A stretch of DNA of 64,000 nucleotides from Microlunatus panaciterrae (GTDB lineage: Bacteria > Actinomycetota > Actinomycetes > Propionibacteriales > Propionibacteriaceae): positions 1,240,001 through 1,304,000 of the forward strand of contig NZ_JAFBCF010000001.1 in NCBI RefSeq assembly GCF_016907535.1. Direction: 5' to 3'. Positions 17,545 through 27,170 of the stretch are shown here, in pieces (the stretch's first letter is position 1; every line of letters begins with the position of its first letter). Both the position numbers and the translations under genes were made by a program. The notes under the pieces were generated by a model. That model made no database searches. It saw only the letters and a program-made list of their open reading frames with translations, and was not told the DNA's origin.

Positions 17545-19794
17545 ATGGCCGGCACCCCTCGGAGCTCGGCGCCGTCGCCGCCCAGAACACTCACCGAAGC
17601 CCTCCGCGCCTTCGACCAGGCTCGGCTGGTCGCCCTGCTGGACTCGCGTCCCGACCTCTGTTATCCGCTGCCCCGCGACCTGGCTGACCTCGCCGCCCGA
17701 GCCGCCACCTCGACGTCCACCGGCCGGGCCATCGACCACCTCGACGCCTGGGGGCGGCACGTGTGCGAGACCCTCGCCGCGCTGCCGGACCCCGCCACGA
17801 CCGCCGACGTGGCGGTTCTGCTGCTGACGCGCGACCCTGACGCCACGGCACCCGAGGTGTCGGGCATCTCCCGTGCGATCGGCGGGCTGCGTGACCTCGC
17901 CCTCTGCTGGGGTCCAGACGACCAGTTGCATCTGGTGCGGGCCGCTCGCGACTTCTTCGGGCCGTTCCCCGGCGGCCTGGCGCCGCCGTCTCCGAACCCG
18001 CTGCGTCCCGAACAGATCGATGCCGCCCTGCGGCGCTGCGGCGACGATGTCGCTCCTGTCCTGGAACGTCTGGCCTGGGGACCGCCTACCGGTGCCGTAC
18101 GCAACGCCACCAGGGCGATCGCCCCGGAGACTGCGGTCACCCCGGTGGAACGCCTGCTCGCCCACCGGCTGCTGCGACCGCTGGACAGCGACACCGTGAT
18201 CCTGCCGCGCGAGGTGGCGCTGCACGTCCGCGGCGGACGGTTCGTTCGCCAGCCGGTTCCGCTGCGACCCCCCGAGTTGACCGGGCGGCAGCGGGCGGTC
18301 GGCCTGGTGGACAAAGCCGCCGCCGGAGGGGCGTTCGGCCTGCTGCACGACCTGGAGCTCGTCGCCCACACCCTCGAGCACTCACCGCACCGGTTGCTGC
18401 GCACCGGTGGCATGGCGGCGCGGGACATCACGGCCCTCGGCAGGAACCTGGGTACCGACCCCCGGCACGCGACCTTCGTCGTCGAGTGCCTGGCCGCCGC
18501 CGGTCTGGTCGCCCCTGGCGACGACCAGACGCTGTTGCCGACCGCGGCCTTCGACCGCTGGATCGGGATGGACGCCGCGCCGCGCTGGCAACGCATCGTC
18601 GACGCCTGGGTCAACGCCCAGCGATGGTTCTCGGCGGCCGCCACCGAGGGCGCGCACGCCCTCGGGGACGAGGCCACGGCCGCAGGGGCTCCGGCACTGC
18701 GCCGGCTGATCCTGCAACAGGCGGAGCGGACCAGCCCAGGCACCGTCGTGTCCACCACCGACCTGGCGGCGGTCGTCGGCTGGTACCGGCCGCGACTGGC
18801 CGGCTCCACCGAGCTGAACCAGCTGGTCGGCTGGACCTGGCAGGAGTCATCCTGGCTTGGCCTGGTGGCGCTGGACGTCTTCGCCTCCTTCGCCGCGGTG
18901 GCCCTTCAGGACCATGACGAGGTGCCTGCGTCGCTGCTGGAGCTGTTCCCCACCCCGGTGGACCAGTTCATCGTGCAGGCCGACCTGACCGCGGTCGCCC
19001 CCGGCCCGCTGCCGCACGCGATCGCCAGCCAGCTGCGGATGCTCGCCGACCAGGAGTCTCGGGGCGGCGGCGGCGTGTTCCGGTTCAGCGCCGCCTCGAT
19101 CCGGCGAGCGCTGGACGCCGGCTGGGCCGCTGCCGACATCCACAGCTGGCTGTCGGAGCACTCGGCCACCCCTGTCCCGCAGCCACTGGCCTACCTCGTT
19201 GATGACGTCGCCCGGCTGCACGGCAGCGTCCGGGTGGGCAGTGTGGTGTCCTATATCCGCACCGACGAGACCCATGCCGCGACGATCCTGGCCAACCCCG
19301 GCACGGCGGCGCTGGGCCTACGGGCGTTGGCGCCGGGAGTCCTGGTCAGCTTGGCCGAACCCGACGAGGTGGTCGAGACGCTGCGCCGGCTCGGGCTGAG
19401 CCCGTCCGCCGAGGACTCGCGTGGCCGGGCGATGACGACACCGGCGCGCCGGCGGGCGCCGGCTGTACGGCGACCGCCCACCCTGCCGAGCGTGTCTGCC
19501 GGTGAGGCCGCGGCTGCGGTCATCGCCGCCGAACGGCAGCAACGCCGTGGCGCCGAGGCTCGGATCTCGACCGACGAGACACTCGCCAGACTGACGGCGG
19601 CGGCGCAGTCGGAGGGGAAGGTGCGGGTGGTCTACGTCGCCTCGGACGGCACCCAGGCCGAACGCGATCTGAGCCCGCTCGGGCTGGGCGCGGGCCACGT
19701 CCGGGCTGTCGACCTCACCAACTCGCAGGTGGTCACCATCCCCCTGGCCAGGATCTCAGCGGTTAGGCCGGCTACCAGCGACGACCTAGACTGA
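17545..19794 (+). CDS. Helicase-associated (XPB/Ssl2-like N-terminal) domain protein
   Basis: 749 residues. There is no Walker motif. The C-terminal third carries the conserved helicase-associated domain (DQFIVQADLTAVAPGPLP, RFSAASIRRALDAGWAAADIHSWLSEHSATPVPQPLAYLVDDVARLHGSVRVG) that in Actinobacteria accompanies XPB-type helicases. The N-terminal half resembles winged-helix repeats (WYRPRLAGSTELNQLVGWTW). It probably acts with the XPB helicase at 20647-22290 in DNA repair or transcription-coupled processes. The two genes are separated by a short FN3 gene. Confidence 0.85.
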   Translation: MAGTPRSSAPSPPRTLTEALRAFDQARLVALLDSRPDLCYPLPRDLADLAARAATSTSTGRAIDHLDAWGRHVCETLAALPDPATTADVAVLLLTRDPDATAPEVSGISRAIGGLRDLALCWGPDDQLHLVRAARDFFGPFPGGLAPPSPNPLRPEQIDAALRRCGDDVAPVLERLAWGPPTGAVRNATRAIAPETAVTPVERLLAHRLLRPLDSDTVILPREVALHVRGGRFVRQPVPLRPPELTGRQRAVGLVDKAAAGGAFGLLHDLELVAHTLEHSPHRLLRTGGMAARDITALGRNLGTDPRHATFVVECLAAAGLVAPGDDQTLLPTAAFDRWIGMDAAPRWQRIVDAWVNAQRWFSAAATEGAHALGDEATAAGAPALRRLILQQAERTSPGTVVSTTDLAAVVGWYRPRLAGSTELNQLVGWTWQESSWLGLVALDVFASFAAVALQDHDEVPASLLELFPTPVDQFIVQADLTAVAPGPLPHAIASQLRMLADQESRGGGGVFRFSAASIRRALDAGWAAADIHSWLSEHSATPVPQPLAYLVDDVARLHGSVRVGSVVSYIRTDETHAATILANPGTAALGLRALAPGVLVSLAEPDEVVETLRRLGLSPSAEDSRGRAMTTPARRRAPAVRRPPTLPSVSAGEAAAAVIAAERQQRRGAEARISTDETLARLTAAAQSEGKVRVVYVASDGTQAERDLSPLGLGAGHVRAVDLTNSQVVTIPLARISAVRPATSDDLD

Positions 19795-19798
19795 GGCA

Positions 19799-20650
19799 GT
19801 GCGAGCGGAGACCACCCGAAGACTCCTCGTCTTCGCAGTCTGCGCCGTGGGCGTCGGCTGCCTGTACTGGGTGCCCGAAATCGCCAGCTCACCGCACCAG
19901 CTCGGCGGCGCACCCGCCCCCGATCCGCACCCCACCAGCAAGGCCACGGTGACTGTAACCACCCGAAATCCAACGCGGCCACCCAGCCGGCCGACCGCCG
20001 CCCGGACGGCGCTGACGCACTCCGACGCCGCGCCGCCGCAGCAGACCCGCCGCGGCACGACCACCCAGCAGCCGTCGATCACGCCGACGCGGCAGCGCCG
20101 GTCAAGTGACGATCGAAGCAGGCCCGAGCGGCTGTCCGGGCTCGCGCTGCTGCGAGCCGACCATGACACCCTGACGGTGTCGTGGGCTGCGGGCACCGAC
20201 AACGTCGGCGTCGTGGCCTACCGGGTCCTGCTGAACGGCTACCTGCAGCGGACCACCACAGCACTGCAGGCGACCCTGAACTGGTTCAACAGTGACGACG
20301 CCCAGATCGTCCAGATACAGGCGGTCGACCGCGCCGGAAACGAGAGCCCCGTCTCGGCGGCGCTGCTGGTCCGTCGACCGGCTGCGGGATCGACCGAGTC
20401 CCCCGAGCCGACCCCCACGCCGTCGCCGAGCTCGCCGGCTCCAACACCCACCGGCACCCCGTCGCAGGCTCCGACGCCGGGGCCGAGCGACGCCAGCCCG
20501 ACACCGAGCGACAGCCCCTCCCCCTCGGTGACGCCGGCCGCGTCCGGAATCGGTTCGGTACCGGCCGATGGTGGTGCATCGCAGCAGCCTCTCGCACCGG
20601 GTACGGGCGACCGGGCGATCACCACGCCTGACCCGGAGCTGACCCAGTGA
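19799..20650 (+). CDS. Membrane-anchored fibronectin type III-like protein
   Basis: 283 residues from a GTG, 4 bp after the preceding stop. A single N-terminal helix (LLVFAVCAVGVGCLYWVPEIA) serves as signal or anchor. A Thr/Pro/Arg-rich linker leads to one FN3-like domain (about 112-195: LSGLALLRADHDTLTVSWAAGTDNVGVVAYRVLLNG ... VQIQAVDRAGNESPVSAALLV), then about 80 residues of Pro/Ser/Thr-rich tail. It is likely surface-exposed. The stop overlaps the GTG of XPB (GTGA), an odd coupling of an extracytoplasmic protein to a helicase. Confidence 0.75.
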   Translation: MRAETTRRLLVFAVCAVGVGCLYWVPEIASSPHQLGGAPAPDPHPTSKATVTVTTRNPTRPPSRPTAARTALTHSDAAPPQQTRRGTTTQQPSITPTRQRRSSDDRSRPERLSGLALLRADHDTLTVSWAAGTDNVGVVAYRVLLNGYLQRTTTALQATLNWFNSDDAQIVQIQAVDRAGNESPVSAALLVRRPAAGSTESPEPTPTPSPSSPAPTPTGTPSQAPTPGPSDASPTPSDSPSPSVTPAASGIGSVPADGGASQQPLAPGTGDRAITTPDPELTQ

Positions 20651-22290
20651 CGGGGCCTCTGGTGGTGCAGTCCGACCGGACCCTGCTGCTCGAGGTGGAT
20701 CATCCCGACGCCGGGGCCTGCCGGATCGCGATCGCTCCGTTCGCCGAGCTGGAACGGGCGCCCGAACACATCCACACCTACCGGCTGACACCGCTGGGGC
20801 TGTGGAACGCTCGCGCCGCCGGCCACGACGCCGAGCAGGTCGTCGACGTGCTGCTGACCTACAGCCGCTATCCGGTTCCTTCGTCGCTGCTGGTCGACGT
20901 GGCGGACACGATGGACCGCTACGGGCGGCTGCGGATCGAGAAGCATCCGACCCACGGGCTGGTGCTGGTGAGCAGCGACAAGCCGGTGCTGACCGAGGTG
21001 CTGCGGAGCGCCAAGGTGAAGGGTCTGGTCGGCGCCTCCATCGGTGATGACTCGGTGATCATCCACCCGTCCGAGCGGGGTCAGCTGAAGCAGGTGCTGC
21101 TCAAGCTCGGCTGGCCGGCCGAGGACCTCGCCGGCTACGTCGACGGCGAGGCCCACCAGATCGAGCTCGACGAGTCGGGGTGGGCCCTCAGGCCCTATCA
21201 GCGGCTGGCTGCAGAGTCGTTCTGGCACGGCGGCTCCGGCGTCGTCGTCCTTCCTTGTGGCGCAGGGAAGACGCTGGTCGGGGCCGCCTCGATGGCGCAT
21301 GCCAAAGCCACCACGTTGATCTTGGTCACCAACACCGTCTCCGCCCGGCAGTGGCGCGACGAGCTGATCAAGAGGACCTCGCTGACCGCCGACGAGATCG
21401 GTGAGTACTCCGGCGCGAAGAAGGAGGTGCGACCAGTCACCATCGCCACCTACCAGGTGATCACCACCAAGCGGGGCGGGGTGCATCCGCATCTCGAGCT
21501 CTTCGACGCCCGCGACTGGGGGTTGATCATCTACGACGAGGTGCATCTGCTGCCGGCGCCCGTGTTCCGGATGACTGCCGACCTGCAGGCGCGTCGTCGG
21601 CTCGGGCTGACGGCGACGCTGGTCCGCGAGGACGGCCGCGAGGGCGACGTGTTCTCGCTGATCGGGCCCAAGCGGTTCGACGCACCCTGGAAGGACATCG
21701 AGTCGCAGGGATACATCGCCCCGGCCGACTGTGTCGAGGTGCGGGTGACCCTGACCGATGCGGAGCGGATGACCTATGCGGTGGCCGAGCCGGACGTGAA
21801 GTACCGGCTGGCGGCCAGCTCGGAGTCCAAGTCCGATGTGGTGGTCAGCCTGGTGGAGAAGCACCGCGGGGTGCCGATGCTGGTGATCGGTCAGTACGTC
21901 GACCAGCTCGACGACCTGGCCGAAAGGCTGCAGGCGCCGCTGATCAAGGGTGACACGACAGTCAGGCAGCGGGAGAAGCTCTACGAGCAGTTCCGGACCG
22001 GCGAGATCGACCTGCTGGTGGTGAGCAAGGTGGCGAACTTCTCGGTCGACCTGCCGACAGCCCAGGTGGCCATCCAGGTGTCCGGCGCATTCGGCTCCAG
22101 GCAGGAGGAGGCCCAGCGGCTGGGTCGGCTGCTCCGGCCGAAGAACGAAGGGGTGACGGCGCGCTTCTACGCCGTGGTGGCCCGAGACACAGTGGACTCC
22201 GAGTTCGCCCAGCACCGGCAGCGCTTCCTGGCCGAGCAGGGCTACTCCTACCGCATCCTCGACGCCGACGACGCGATCGCCGCCGACTGA
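20647..22290 (+). CDS. XPB-type DNA repair helicase (SF2)
   Basis: 547 residues. The N-terminal domain (about 1-170) is the bacterial XPB damage-recognition-like region. Helicase motifs follow: Q-like LRPYQRLAAESFW, Walker A PCGAGKTLVG, TNTVSARQW, Walker B DEVH (YDEVHLLPA), LTATLVREDGREGD (motif III with a RED-like element), and motif VI EAQRLGRLLRP. It unwinds DNA 3'-5' in ATP-dependent repair, resembling the mycobacterial and archaeal XPB enzymes. The start GTG overlaps the FN3 stop. Confidence 0.93.
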   Translation: MTGPLVVQSDRTLLLEVDHPDAGACRIAIAPFAELERAPEHIHTYRLTPLGLWNARAAGHDAEQVVDVLLTYSRYPVPSSLLVDVADTMDRYGRLRIEKHPTHGLVLVSSDKPVLTEVLRSAKVKGLVGASIGDDSVIIHPSERGQLKQVLLKLGWPAEDLAGYVDGEAHQIELDESGWALRPYQRLAAESFWHGGSGVVVLPCGAGKTLVGAASMAHAKATTLILVTNTVSARQWRDELIKRTSLTADEIGEYSGAKKEVRPVTIATYQVITTKRGGVHPHLELFDARDWGLIIYDEVHLLPAPVFRMTADLQARRRLGLTATLVREDGREGDVFSLIGPKRFDAPWKDIESQGYIAPADCVEVRVTLTDAERMTYAVAEPDVKYRLAASSESKSDVVVSLVEKHRGVPMLVIGQYVDQLDDLAERLQAPLIKGDTTVRQREKLYEQFRTGEIDLLVVSKVANFSVDLPTAQVAIQVSGAFGSRQEEAQRLGRLLRPKNEGVTARFYAVVARDTVDSEFAQHRQRFLAEQGYSYRILDADDAIAAD

Positions 22291-22315
22291 GCCGGCTCAG
22301 CTCTCGTCGGCCGGT

Positions 22316-22876
22316 TCAACTCTCGTCGGGAAGGGTCGACTCCTCCTGTCGCCCCAGGTCCCGCCCCCACCGGTGCGGGTGGTGCGCCGCATCCCACAGC
22401 TCCACCAGCTCCACCGGCCAGATCCACTCGGTGGTCTCGACCAGCTCCTCCCGGTACCACCAGCGGTGGGTCTGCAAAGTGAGCTGTTCCTCCACCGTGT
22501 GGTCGGAGATGTCCACCTCGAACTCCGGCACCCGGGCGAGATAGAACGGCTCCTCCTGCTCGATCACCTGGTCGGAGTAGCCGTGCACGACGTGCCGACG
22601 CGCCACCGGTCCGAGCAGGTCCTCCTCGGTGATCACGCAGCCGGTCTCCTCGGCCACCTCGCGCACGGCGGCCGCCAGCTCGGTCTCGCCGGGGTCGATG
22701 CCGCCGCCGGGGGTGACCCACCAGCGGAACTCCGGCAGACCGGGGTCGCTGTCCTGGAAGAGCAGCACCTGGTCTGCATGGTTGACGAGGATGACCCGGA
22801 CCGCGGAGCGGACGATGCGGGGCCTCGCGCTGGGATCCTCGACCGGCTCGAAGGCGCGGCCCTGCTCAGACGTCAC
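22316..22876 (-). CDS. Nudix hydrolase
   Basis: 186 residues from the GTG of VTSEQGRAFEP. The Nudix box is intact at GGIDPGETELAAAVREVAEETGCVI (Gx5Ex7REVxEExGx). It hydrolyses nucleoside diphosphate derivatives; substrate not predictable. RWWVTPGGG just before the box and the acidic C-terminal half fit the actinobacterial ADP-ribose/(d)NTP-type clade. It converges on XPB with a 25-bp gap. The 12-codon extension to an upstream ATG at 22912 is less family-like. Confidence 0.9.
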   Translation of the reverse strand: MTSEQGRAFEPVEDPSARPRIVRSAVRVILVNHADQVLLFQDSDPGLPEFRWWVTPGGGIDPGETELAAAVREVAEETGCVITEEDLLGPVARRHVVHGYSDQVIEQEEPFYLARVPEFEVDISDHTVEEQLTLQTHRWWYREELVETTEWIWPVELVELWDAAHHPHRWGRDLGRQEESTLPDES

Positions 22877-23014
22877 CCGACCAGGGTACGAGCCGCCGTG
22901 GCCGGCCTGCACCGGCCCGGGCAGGCGTACGGAAACCCGTGGACTGTCCCGAGAGGCGGGTGTAACGTAGCCCTTCGCCCCTTCACCTCTACCGAGCAGT
23001 CGGAGGTCTGTTGC

Positions 23015-25084
23015 ATGCCCGCAATCGACCCCGGGTCAGGCACGCCTGAATCGGGAGCCACCAGTCCCCTGTTGAGCGAACGACAACATCTCGCCGACTC
23101 GCGTGCGGCGCTCCGGCGGATGCGCGAGCACACCGCCACCCTGAAGGCCATCGGCGGCGACCACGTCTCCACCGAGCATCTCAAACAGGCCCTCTTCCGA
23201 CGGATGAAGGCACTGGAGGACGATCCGACGGTGCCGTTGTTCTTCGGCCGGCTCGACTATGACACCGCACTGGGCGCCGAACACGATGAGCGCCTCTACA
23301 TCGGCCGGAGGCACGTGTCGAGTGAGGCCGGCGGCGAACCGATGGTGATCGACTGGCGCGCGCCGGTCTCACTGCCGTTCTACCAGGCGCGACCCGGACA
23401 GCCGATGCAGGTGCGGCTACGCCGTCGGTTCGGCTTTCAGCACGGCGAGCTGACCGCCTACGAGGACGAGGAGCTGACCCAGACCGCCGCCGAGGCCGCC
23501 TCCGACATCCTCGAGTCCGAGATCGAGCGGCCGCGGACCGGGCCGATGCGCGACATCGTCGCCACCATCCAGCCGGAGCAGGACACCATCGTCCGCACCG
23601 ATCTCAAGCGGTCGGTCTGCGTCCAGGGTGCGCCTGGAACCGGAAAGACCGCGGTCGGGCTGCATCGGGCCGCCTTCCTGCTCTACGCCTTCCGCGATCA
23701 GCTTGCCCGCTCAGGGGTGCTGGTCGTCGGCCCCAACGACAGCTTCCTGTCCTACATCGCCGACGTGCTGCCTGCCCTGGGGGAGATCGACGCCACCCAG
23801 GCGACGGTGGTCTCCCTGGTGACGAAGGCCACCGGAACCGAGATCCGTGCCCTGGATGTGGTGCCGGCGGCGCTGATCAAGGGCGACGCGCGGATGGCGC
23901 AGGTGATTCGGCGGGCGGTGTGGGACCACATCGGCTCCGCCGGGGAGTCGCTGGTGGTGCCGCGCGGTTCCCACCAGTGGCGGGTCGGCGCCTACCTGAT
24001 CGACGAAGCGGTGGCAGCCATCCGGGAGCGTGGCGTCCGCTATGACGCCGGCCGGGCGATGCTGCCGCAACGGTTGGCGCACCAGGTGCTGCTGCGGATG
24101 GAGGCCGGCGGGGATTCCCCCGACGACCGGGTGCAGAACGCGGTGGCGCGTAGCCGGCCGGTCAAGGCGTACGCGGACGCGATCTGGCCGGCGGTCGATG
24201 GGAAGAAGCTGATCTTCCGGTTGTTGACCGATGCCGACTACCTCGCCGGCTGCGCCGAGGGAATCCTCACTCCCGAGGAGCAGCAGACGATCATGATCAA
24301 GAAGCCGGGGCGCTCCGCCGGCTCGGCGAAGTGGAGCCTGGCCGACGTCGTCCTGATCGACGAGGCGAACGACGTCCTCAACCGCACCCCCAGCCTGGGC
24401 CACGTCATCCTGGACGAGGCCCAGGACCTGTCGGCGATGCAGCTGCGAGCCGTCGGTCGGCGGGCCAGCACCGGCTCGGTGACGGTGCTGGGAGACCTGG
24501 CGCAGGCCACCACCCCGTGGGCGACGTCGTCCTGGCAGGAGTCGCTCACCCACCTGGGGAAGGCGGACGCGACCATCGAGGAGCTGGTGGCCGGATTCCG
24601 TGTCCCCGGCTCGGTGATCGAGTTCGCGGCCCGGCTGCTGCCCAGCATCGCCCCGGCGCTCACGCCACCGCACTCGGTCCGGCGCAGCCGGGGTGACCTG
24701 GCCATTCAGCAGACCGCCAGCCCGCTGCAGGCCATGCTGGACGCGACCCGGCGGATGCTCGACGAGGAGGGCACGATCGGGGTGATCGTGGCTGACGACG
24801 ATGTGGGCCGGGTCCGGAAGGTGCTGGAGAAGGCGGGCATCCGCTACGACCTGCTCGGCGAGGACGCCCAGATCTTCGACAGCAGGGTGGACCTGGTCCC
24901 CGCCTCGTTGGCGAAGGGTCTCGAGTTCGACCACGTGGTGCTGCTCGAGCCGGCGGCGATCGTCGCCGGCGAGGCGGACAAGGTGACCGGACTGCGCCGG
25001 CTCTATGTCTGCCTCACCAGGGCCGTCACCTCGCTCGCCGTCGTCCATGCCGACGAGCTTCCCGACCAGCTGATGGCCGCCTGA
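23015..25084 (+). CDS. helD: HelD-like RNA polymerase recycling ATPase (UvrD-like SF1)
   Basis: 689 residues; start ATG with GGAGG 8 bp upstream. The N-terminus is a helical arm (LSERQHLADSRAALRRMREH), followed by the HelD domain FFGRLDYDTALGAEHDERLYIGRRHV and DWRAPVSLPFYQA. ATPase motifs are Walker A (QGAPGTGKTAVGLHR) and Walker B (VILDEAQDLSAMQ). The C-terminal SF1 domain has GEDAQIFDSRVDLVPASLAKGLEFDHVVL and LYVCLTRAV. Actinobacterial HelD removes or recycles stalled RNA polymerase and can protect against rifamycins. No rifamycin-specific signal is readable here. Confidence 0.9.
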   Translation: MPAIDPGSGTPESGATSPLLSERQHLADSRAALRRMREHTATLKAIGGDHVSTEHLKQALFRRMKALEDDPTVPLFFGRLDYDTALGAEHDERLYIGRRHVSSEAGGEPMVIDWRAPVSLPFYQARPGQPMQVRLRRRFGFQHGELTAYEDEELTQTAAEAASDILESEIERPRTGPMRDIVATIQPEQDTIVRTDLKRSVCVQGAPGTGKTAVGLHRAAFLLYAFRDQLARSGVLVVGPNDSFLSYIADVLPALGEIDATQATVVSLVTKATGTEIRALDVVPAALIKGDARMAQVIRRAVWDHIGSAGESLVVPRGSHQWRVGAYLIDEAVAAIRERGVRYDAGRAMLPQRLAHQVLLRMEAGGDSPDDRVQNAVARSRPVKAYADAIWPAVDGKKLIFRLLTDADYLAGCAEGILTPEEQQTIMIKKPGRSAGSAKWSLADVVLIDEANDVLNRTPSLGHVILDEAQDLSAMQLRAVGRRASTGSVTVLGDLAQATTPWATSSWQESLTHLGKADATIEELVAGFRVPGSVIEFAARLLPSIAPALTPPHSVRRSRGDLAIQQTASPLQAMLDATRRMLDEEGTIGVIVADDDVGRVRKVLEKAGIRYDLLGEDAQIFDSRVDLVPASLAKGLEFDHVVLLEPAAIVAGEADKVTGLRRLYVCLTRAVTSLAVVHADELPDQLMAA

Positions 25085-25097
25085 GGTCAGGGGCAGG

Positions 25098-26024
25098 TCA
25101 GGCCAACCGGACGGTGCCCTCGCCGGCGTCCAGACGTACCGTCGCACCGAGGGGCAGCGTCCGATTGGGCAGGGAGTGGCCGACCTCGGCGGTCTCGATC
25201 ATCGGTAGCTGGAGGTCACCCAGCCGGTCGCGCAGCACGGCAGCCACCTGCACCGAGTCGCCGGAGTCGGAGAAGGTACCGATCACGACGCCGACGACAC
25301 CGCGGAACCAGCCCGCCCGGAGCAGCTGGGTGATCATCCGGTCGACCCGGTAGGGCTCCTCGCTCACCTCCTCGAGCACCACTATGCGGGCCCCGGCCGG
25401 TGCCGGTTCGATGCCGATATCGGCGGCCAGCAGGGAGAGGTTGCCGCCGATCAGCCGGCCCACCGCAACTCCGGGGCTCAGCGTCTGTCCCTGGCACAGC
25501 TCGTATCCGGGCTGCGGTGGCGCGAACAGCAGGGTGCCGAGCTGGCCGACGGTCTGCGGGTCGTCCAGCTGGGCCGATGTTGCCGCGACCGGTCCGTGCA
25601 GGGTGACCTGGCCGAGCTCTCTCCCGATCCGCGCATGTAGTGCGGTGATGTCGGAGTAGCCGATGAGGTGCTTCGGCCCGGCCTGCCGGAGCGCGTCGAA
25701 GTCGATCAGATCGACCATGCGCTGGGCACCGTAGCCACCCCTGGCCGCCCAGACGGCAGCGACCTCCGGGTCGGTCCAGGACTGGGTGAAGTCGGCCGCC
25801 CTGTCCGTATCGGTGCCGGCCAGAAAGGTCAAGTCCTGGTGGCGGCTCAGCACGCGGCTCCCACATCTCACCTCGAAACCCAGGTTCTCCAGCAGGCTGA
25901 TCCCGTGTCTCAACAGCTCCGGGTCGACCGGCCCGCTGGGGGCGACCACCGCCACCGTGTCTCCCCGGCTGAGCGGCCGCGGCCAGACCCTGCCCGTTCC
26001 CTCGCCCTCGAACCGGGTGATCAT
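25098..26024 (-). CDS. Peptidase S66 (LD-carboxypeptidase / MccF-like)
   Basis: 308 residues from [17 protein letters not shown]. The serine-nucleophile region is [31 protein letters not shown] and the Glu/His C-terminal half ([36 protein letters not shown]) complete the S66 signature. Members cleave tetrapeptide L,D-bonds in murein recycling, or acylated nucleotide antibiotics (MccF). No signal peptide, so it is cytoplasmic. The upstream in-frame extension is translated repeat DNA and is not part of the gene. Confidence 0.92.
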   Translation of the reverse strand: MITRFEGEGTGRVWPRPLSRGDTVAVVAPSGPVDPELLRHGISLLENLGFEVRCGSRVLSRHQDLTFLAGTDTDRAADFTQSWTDPEVAAVWAARGGYGAQRMVDLIDFDALRQAGPKHLIGYSDITALHARIGRELGQVTLHGPVAATSAQLDDPQTVGQLGTLLFAPPQPGYELCQGQTLSPGVAVGRLIGGNLSLLAADIGIEPAPAGARIVVLEEVSEEPYRVDRMITQLLRAGWFRGVVGVVIGTFSDSGDSVQVAAVLRDRLGDLQLPMIETAEVGHSLPNRTLPLGATVRLDAGEGTVRLA

Positions 26025-26098
26025 CGCCGGATCCCTTCCTCTGTCCCCATCCTCCCAACTGGTGCCCTGAACCAGCCACCGCGCCCCCCGCCACCGCG

Positions 26099-26347
26099 CC
26101 CTGAGCCTGTCGAAGGGCCGTGCCCTGAGCCTGTCGAAGGGCCGTGCCCTGAGCCTGTCGAAGGGCCGCGCCCTGAGCCAGCCACCGCGCCCTGAGCCTG
26201 TCGAAGGGCCGTGCCCTGAGCCTGTCGAAGGGCCGTGCCCTGAGCCTGTCGAAGGGCCGCGCCCTGAGCCAGCCACCGCGCCCTGAGCCTGTCGAAGGGC
26301 CGTGCCCTGAGCCTGTCGAAGGGCCGCGCCCTGAGCCTGTCGAAGGG
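26099..26347. repeat. Higher-order array: nine palindromes in a 91-bp super-repeat
   Basis: CCCTGAGCCTGTCGAAGGGC recurs at 26099, 26123, 26147, 26190, 26214, 26238, 26281, 26305 and 26329. The period is 24 bp within each triplet. After the first and second triplets comes a truncated unit, CCCTGAGCCAGCCACCGCG (26171 and 26262), so the whole repeats every 91 bp. It lies between the start of the S66 gene and the DUF2237 gene. Spurious long open frames cross it on both strands. Confidence 0.95.
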
Positions 26348-26409
26348 CAGCGTTCGGTGACGTCAGGGGATAGGCAACCACAGTGCCGGTGCACGACACT
26401 GGGGAGGTG

Positions 26410-26802
26410 ATGAGCGATGACCTCAACGTGCTCGGCGAGCCGTTGGAACCGTGCGGCACCGATCCGATGACCGGGTTCTACCGCGACGGCTGCTGCACGG
26501 CCGGGCCGGAGGATCGAGGCAGCCACACCGTCTGCGCTGTTGTCACCACCGAGTTCCTCGAGCATCAGCGCAAGGTCGGCAACGACCTGAGCAGACCGAT
26601 CCCGGCCTATGGCTTCCCCGGGCTCGTCCCCGGTGACCGCTGGTGTGTGGTGGCCGTCCGCTGGGCCCAGGCCTACAACGACGGCGTCGCCGCCCCGGTG
26701 GTGCTCGCCGCCACGAACCAGCGGGCCCTGGAGATCATCCCGCTGGAGGCACTGCAGCGCTACGCCGTGGACGTCCCCGGAGATGCCAGCTCGTTGCTCT
26801 GA
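26410..26802 (+). CDS. DUF2237 family protein
   Basis: 130 residues beginning [20 protein letters not shown]. The hallmark Cys/Gly motifs [30 protein letters not shown] and [31 protein letters not shown] identify DUF2237, a widespread family of unknown function with conserved cysteines suggestive of metal or redox chemistry. The purine-rich GGGGAGG lies only 2 bp before the ATG, so initiation at the GTG at 26407 is possible. The upstream reading in this frame runs into repeat DNA. Confidence 0.85.
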   Translation: MSDDLNVLGEPLEPCGTDPMTGFYRDGCCTAGPEDRGSHTVCAVVTTEFLEHQRKVGNDLSRPIPAYGFPGLVPGDRWCVVAVRWAQAYNDGVAAPVVLAATNQRALEIIPLEALQRYAVDVPGDASSLL

Positions 26803-26897
26803 ACGCACCCAACGGCGCGTCATCATCACCTCCGAGGCAGCACGCAGCGTGCCCTCATCTGCCGGCGCGAATGACGCGCCGATTCCTCTGTTCGCGG

Positions 26898-27170
26898 TCA
26901 GCGCGGTCGGAGACGAGACACCTTGCGGCGCCGTAATCCCGAGGCATGCAGCAGCAGCACGATCTCCCGTGAGCTCACAAGCACCGCACCGGCTTCGACC
27001 GCCGGCGGATGGCGCTCCTCGATGACGTCGTAGTGGTCCCGCTCGAACGCGCGCCGAGGGATCTCCAGCATCTCGGCGAACTCGTGCAGTTCCTCATACG
27101 ACACGTCGCTGATCATGTGCGACCAGAGCCGGCCATGACCCGGCCAGATCGGTGGGTCGATGTAGATCAC
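26898..27170 (-). CDS. DUF4031 protein
   Basis: 90 residues, [49 protein letters not shown]. The DPPxWPxHGxxWSHxxSD opening and [11 protein letters not shown] are typical of DUF4031, small cytoplasmic proteins of unknown role. Its start overlaps the end of cutC by 4 bp (ATGA), making it the last gene of the dipeptidase-cutC-DUF4031 operon. Confidence 0.88.
   Translation of the reverse strand: MIYIDPPIWPGHGRLWSHMISDVSYEELHEFAEMLEIPRRAFERDHYDVIEERHPPAVEAGAVLVSSREIVLLLHASGLRRRKVSRLRPR

Noticed and set aside
20239..22215. 658-codon minus-strand frame over XPB
   Set aside because: His/Gln/Asp-rich shadow of a GC-rich gene; the opposite strand has complete helicase motifs.
22373..23014. Long N-terminal extension of HelD
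   Set aside because: It is antisense to the Nudix gene; the ATG at 23015 has a good ribosome site and begins the HelD arm.
26099..26347. CRISPR array
   Set aside because: Repeats are 20 bp on a 24-bp period with constant, not unique, spacers, and there are no cas genes in the window.
26040..26459. N-terminal extension of the S66 peptidase through the repeat array
   Set aside because: It encodes only LRQAQG/STGSG repeats of the palindrome; the family start at 26024 is complete.
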